Source: Roseivivax halodurans JCM 10272
GTDB lineage: Bacteria > Pseudomonadota > Alphaproteobacteria > Rhodobacterales > Rhodobacteraceae
DNA: 64,000 nt
Assembly: GCF_000521785.1 (NCBI RefSeq)
Contig: NZ_JALZ01000014.1
Location: forward strand, 33,057-97,056
Direction of reading: 5' to 3'
Both the position numbers and the translations under genes were made by a program. Of the stretch, positions 62,286-64,000 are shown one piece after another; position 1 is the stretch's first letter, and each line of letters begins with the position of its first letter. The notes beneath the pieces were generated by a model, which was given only the letters and a program-made list of their open reading frames with translations, had not been told where the DNA came from and ran no database searches.

Positions 62286-63041
62286 ATGGGAATTCTTGAC
62301 GTCAGGGACGTGAACAAGCGCTTCGGCGGCCTGCAGGCTCTCGGCAACGTCAACCTGTCGGTGGCCGAGAACACCGTCCACGCGATCATCGGGCCGAACG
62401 GCGCGGGCAAGTCGACCCTGCTCAACTGCCTCGTCGGCAAGCTCATCCCCGACACCGGCTCGGTGATGTTCGACGGCCAGTCGGTGCTCGGCCGCAAGCC
62501 CTACGAGATCAACCAGATGGGCATTTCGCGCGTGTTCCAGACACCGGAGATCTTCGGCGACCTGACCGTCTTCGAGAACATGATGATCCCGCTCTTCGCC
62601 AAGCGCGACGGTTCCTTCCGGATGCACGCCTTCGAAGGCGTCAGCCACGAACGGGGTCTCATCGCCGAAGCCGAGAAGATGCTCGATGAGGTCAACATGC
62701 TCGACAAGCGGGACTTTCACGCCGGGAGCCTCTCGCGCGGCGACAAGCGGCGGCTCGAGATGGCGATGTGCCTGATCCAGCGCCCGAAGTTGCTGCTCCT
62801 CGACGAGCCGACCGCGGGAATGGCGCGGGCGGACACCAACAACACCATCGAGCTTCTCAAGACGATCAAGAAGAGCCGCGACATCACCATGTGCATCATC
62901 GAGCACGACATGCACGTCGTCTTCTCGCTCGCCGACCGGATCACGGTCCTCGCGCAGGGCACGCCGCTCGTCGAGGACACGCCCGAGAAGATCAAGGGCC
63001 ACCCCAAGGTCAAGGAAGCCTACCTGGGCGAAGCGGCGTAA
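62286..63041 (+). CDS. ABC transporter ATP-binding protein, LivG type
   Basis: 251 residues. Walker A GPNGAGKSTLLNCL, Walker B LLLLDEPTAGM and H-loop IIEHDMHVVF. The signature motif reads SLSRGDKRRLEM in place of the common LSGGQ, seen in some LivG relatives. Energises import together with the following LivF-type ATPase. Confidence 0.93.
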   Translation: MGILDVRDVNKRFGGLQALGNVNLSVAENTVHAIIGPNGAGKSTLLNCLVGKLIPDTGSVMFDGQSVLGRKPYEINQMGISRVFQTPEIFGDLTVFENMMIPLFAKRDGSFRMHAFEGVSHERGLIAEAEKMLDEVNMLDKRDFHAGSLSRGDKRRLEMAMCLIQRPKLLLLDEPTAGMARADTNNTIELLKTIKKSRDITMCIIEHDMHVVFSLADRITVLAQGTPLVEDTPEKIKGHPKVKEAYLGEAA

Positions 63042-63053
63042 GGAGAGCCAGAG

Positions 63054-63809
63054 ATGAATGTCCGTCCCGATTTCTCGAGACACGCCAACAAGGCCGAGAC
63101 CGCCCCCGCCTTTCTCTCGGTCTGGGACATGCACTCCTATTACGGTGAGAGCTACATCGTGCAGGGCGTCAGCTTCAACGTGCACGAGGGCGAGATCCTC
63201 GCGCTTCTCGGGCGCAACGGCGCGGGCAAGACCACCACGCTGCGCTCCATCGCCCGGCTGGACAACCCGCAGGTCCTGAAGGGCGAGATCTGGCTCGACC
63301 ACCAGCCCCTGCACAAGATGCGCAGCTTCGAGGCCGCCCAGGCGGGCCTCGGTCTCGTGCCCGAGGACCGGCGCATCATCCCCGGCCTGACGGTCGAGGA
63401 GAACCTGCAGCTCGCCCAGATCCAGCCCCCCATCGGCTGGTCCCTCGACCGGATCTACGAGCTCTTCCCGCGACTCGGCGAGCGCCGGCGGCAGGAGGGC
63501 GTGACCCTCTCGGGCGGCGAGCAGCAGATGCTCTCGATCGCCCGGGCTCTTGCCCGCGACATCAAGGTGCTGCTGCTCGACGAGCCTTACGAGGGCCTCG
63601 CGCCCGTCATCGTCGACGAGATCGAGCGCACGCTCCGGCACATCAAGGAGCAGGGCATGACCACGATCATCGTGGAGCAGAACGCCGTCCGCGCCTTGCA
63701 ACTCGCCGATCGGGCGATCATCCTCGATACGGGATCCGTCGTTTACGATGGCGACGCGGCCGAGGTGCTCGACAACGCCGATTTGCGCGCCGAGTACCTC
63801 GCGATCTGA
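63054..63809 (+). CDS. ABC transporter ATP-binding protein, LivF type
   Basis: 251 residues. Walker A GRNGAGKTTTLRSIA, signature TLSGGEQQMLSIARAL, Walker B VLLLDEPYEGLAP and H-loop IIVEQNAV. It completes the five-gene HAAT transporter. It has an N-terminal extension of about 20 residues relative to E. coli LivF. Confidence 0.93.
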   Translation: MNVRPDFSRHANKAETAPAFLSVWDMHSYYGESYIVQGVSFNVHEGEILALLGRNGAGKTTTLRSIARLDNPQVLKGEIWLDHQPLHKMRSFEAAQAGLGLVPEDRRIIPGLTVEENLQLAQIQPPIGWSLDRIYELFPRLGERRRQEGVTLSGGEQQMLSIARALARDIKVLLLDEPYEGLAPVIVDEIERTLRHIKEQGMTTIIVEQNAVRALQLADRAIILDTGSVVYDGDAAEVLDNADLRAEYLAI

Positions 63810-63920
63810 CGAAGCCCGCCGGCTCGCGGCACCGATCCGGTCGGGGGCTCAGGTTCCCGGCCCCTTCATCGGGAACGCCGGGAAAGCGGGCCGCGTTTTC
63901 GGCAAGAGGAGGAGGCCGAC

Positions 63921-64000
63921 ATGAAAGATACCGTCTACAAGCCGAGCGAGGAGCTCGTCTCGTACGCCCACGTTAATGCTGGGCGTTACGAAGAGATGTA
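63921..64000 (+). CDS. Acetyl-CoA synthetase-like AMP-forming ligase (5' end)
   Basis: Only 26 codons are inside the window: a start at 63921 behind GAGGAGG, then YKPSEELVSYAHVNAGRYEEMY. That pattern is the conserved beginning of AMP-forming acetate/propionate-CoA ligases. It makes acyl-CoA from a short carboxylate. The gene lies 111 bp behind the ABC operon on the same strand and may be co-transcribed. The assignment rests on the N-terminus only. Confidence 0.65.
   Translation, partial: MKDTVYKPSEELVSYAHVNAGRYEEM

Noticed and set aside
1..64000. CRISPR array, prophage, insertion sequence or rRNA/tRNA genes
   Set aside because: No regularly spaced direct repeats, transposase or phage structural motifs, or RNA gene signatures were seen on either strand.

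Overview
The window looks like a chromosomal segment of a marine-type alphaproteobacterium of the Rhodobacteraceae (Roseobacter group). GC content and third-codon GC bias are high. The gene families are typical of that group: an HvrA/H-NS-type protein, DUF2312, DUF3140, a ScfR-like regulator, a BcsN-type cellulose operon and a symporter-kinase hybrid. No rRNA, tRNA, CRISPR array or intact insertion sequence was found. The species cannot be named from the sequence.

Layout. 0-9.9 kb: end of a ketoglutarate-semialdehyde-type aldehyde dehydrogenase, a dimethylglycine-demethylase-like flavoprotein, a 0.9-kb gene-free gap, an H-NS-like protein, acyP, glyA and nadK, and small membrane proteins. 10-14.7 kb: lepA stands between two AT-richer, apparently acquired genes. 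One of these is frameshifted by an exact 8-bp tandem duplication. 14.7-18.5 kb: many small genes, including DUF3140, an entericidin, an orphan Phd-like antitoxin, a low-molecular-weight phosphatase, a sirtuin, a PCu(A)C copper chaperone and rpmB. 18.6-26.5 kb: meaB, hrpB, argF, argD and leuA. leuA is preceded by a leucine-rich leader peptide and interleaved hairpins, which is a probable attenuator.

26.5-41.7 kb: a hydroxyacid dehydrogenase pair; an SH3 protein; a TetR-adaptor-RND pump operon with a perfect operator palindrome; a GMC oxidoreductase next to a BCCT transporter; an Lrp/alanine dehydrogenase divergon; a CDF transporter; mscL; and a glutathione transferase. 41.9-50.6 kb: a cellulose operon bcsN-bcsA-bcsB-bcsZ-TPR gene. 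It is bracketed by two homologous 43-residue membrane proteins too short for normal gene calling. Its BcsA has a full catalytic core, but the c-di-GMP-binding motifs of the PilZ domain are eroded. 50.8-53.5 kb: small genes and a FliM/FliN-like protein far from any flagellar genes.

53.5-64 kb: a coherent module. A three-gene overlapping operon encodes a stand-alone receiver, a small membrane protein and a sodium:solute symporter-histidine kinase fusion. Next come a ScfR-like regulator, a divergent five-gene branched-chain-type ABC transporter, and the start of an acetyl-CoA-synthetase-like gene cut by the window edge. This suggests sensing and uptake of acetate or another small carboxylate. 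Three copies of a hairpin-plus-tail intergenic repeat are scattered at 19.7, 23.3 and 33.8 kb.
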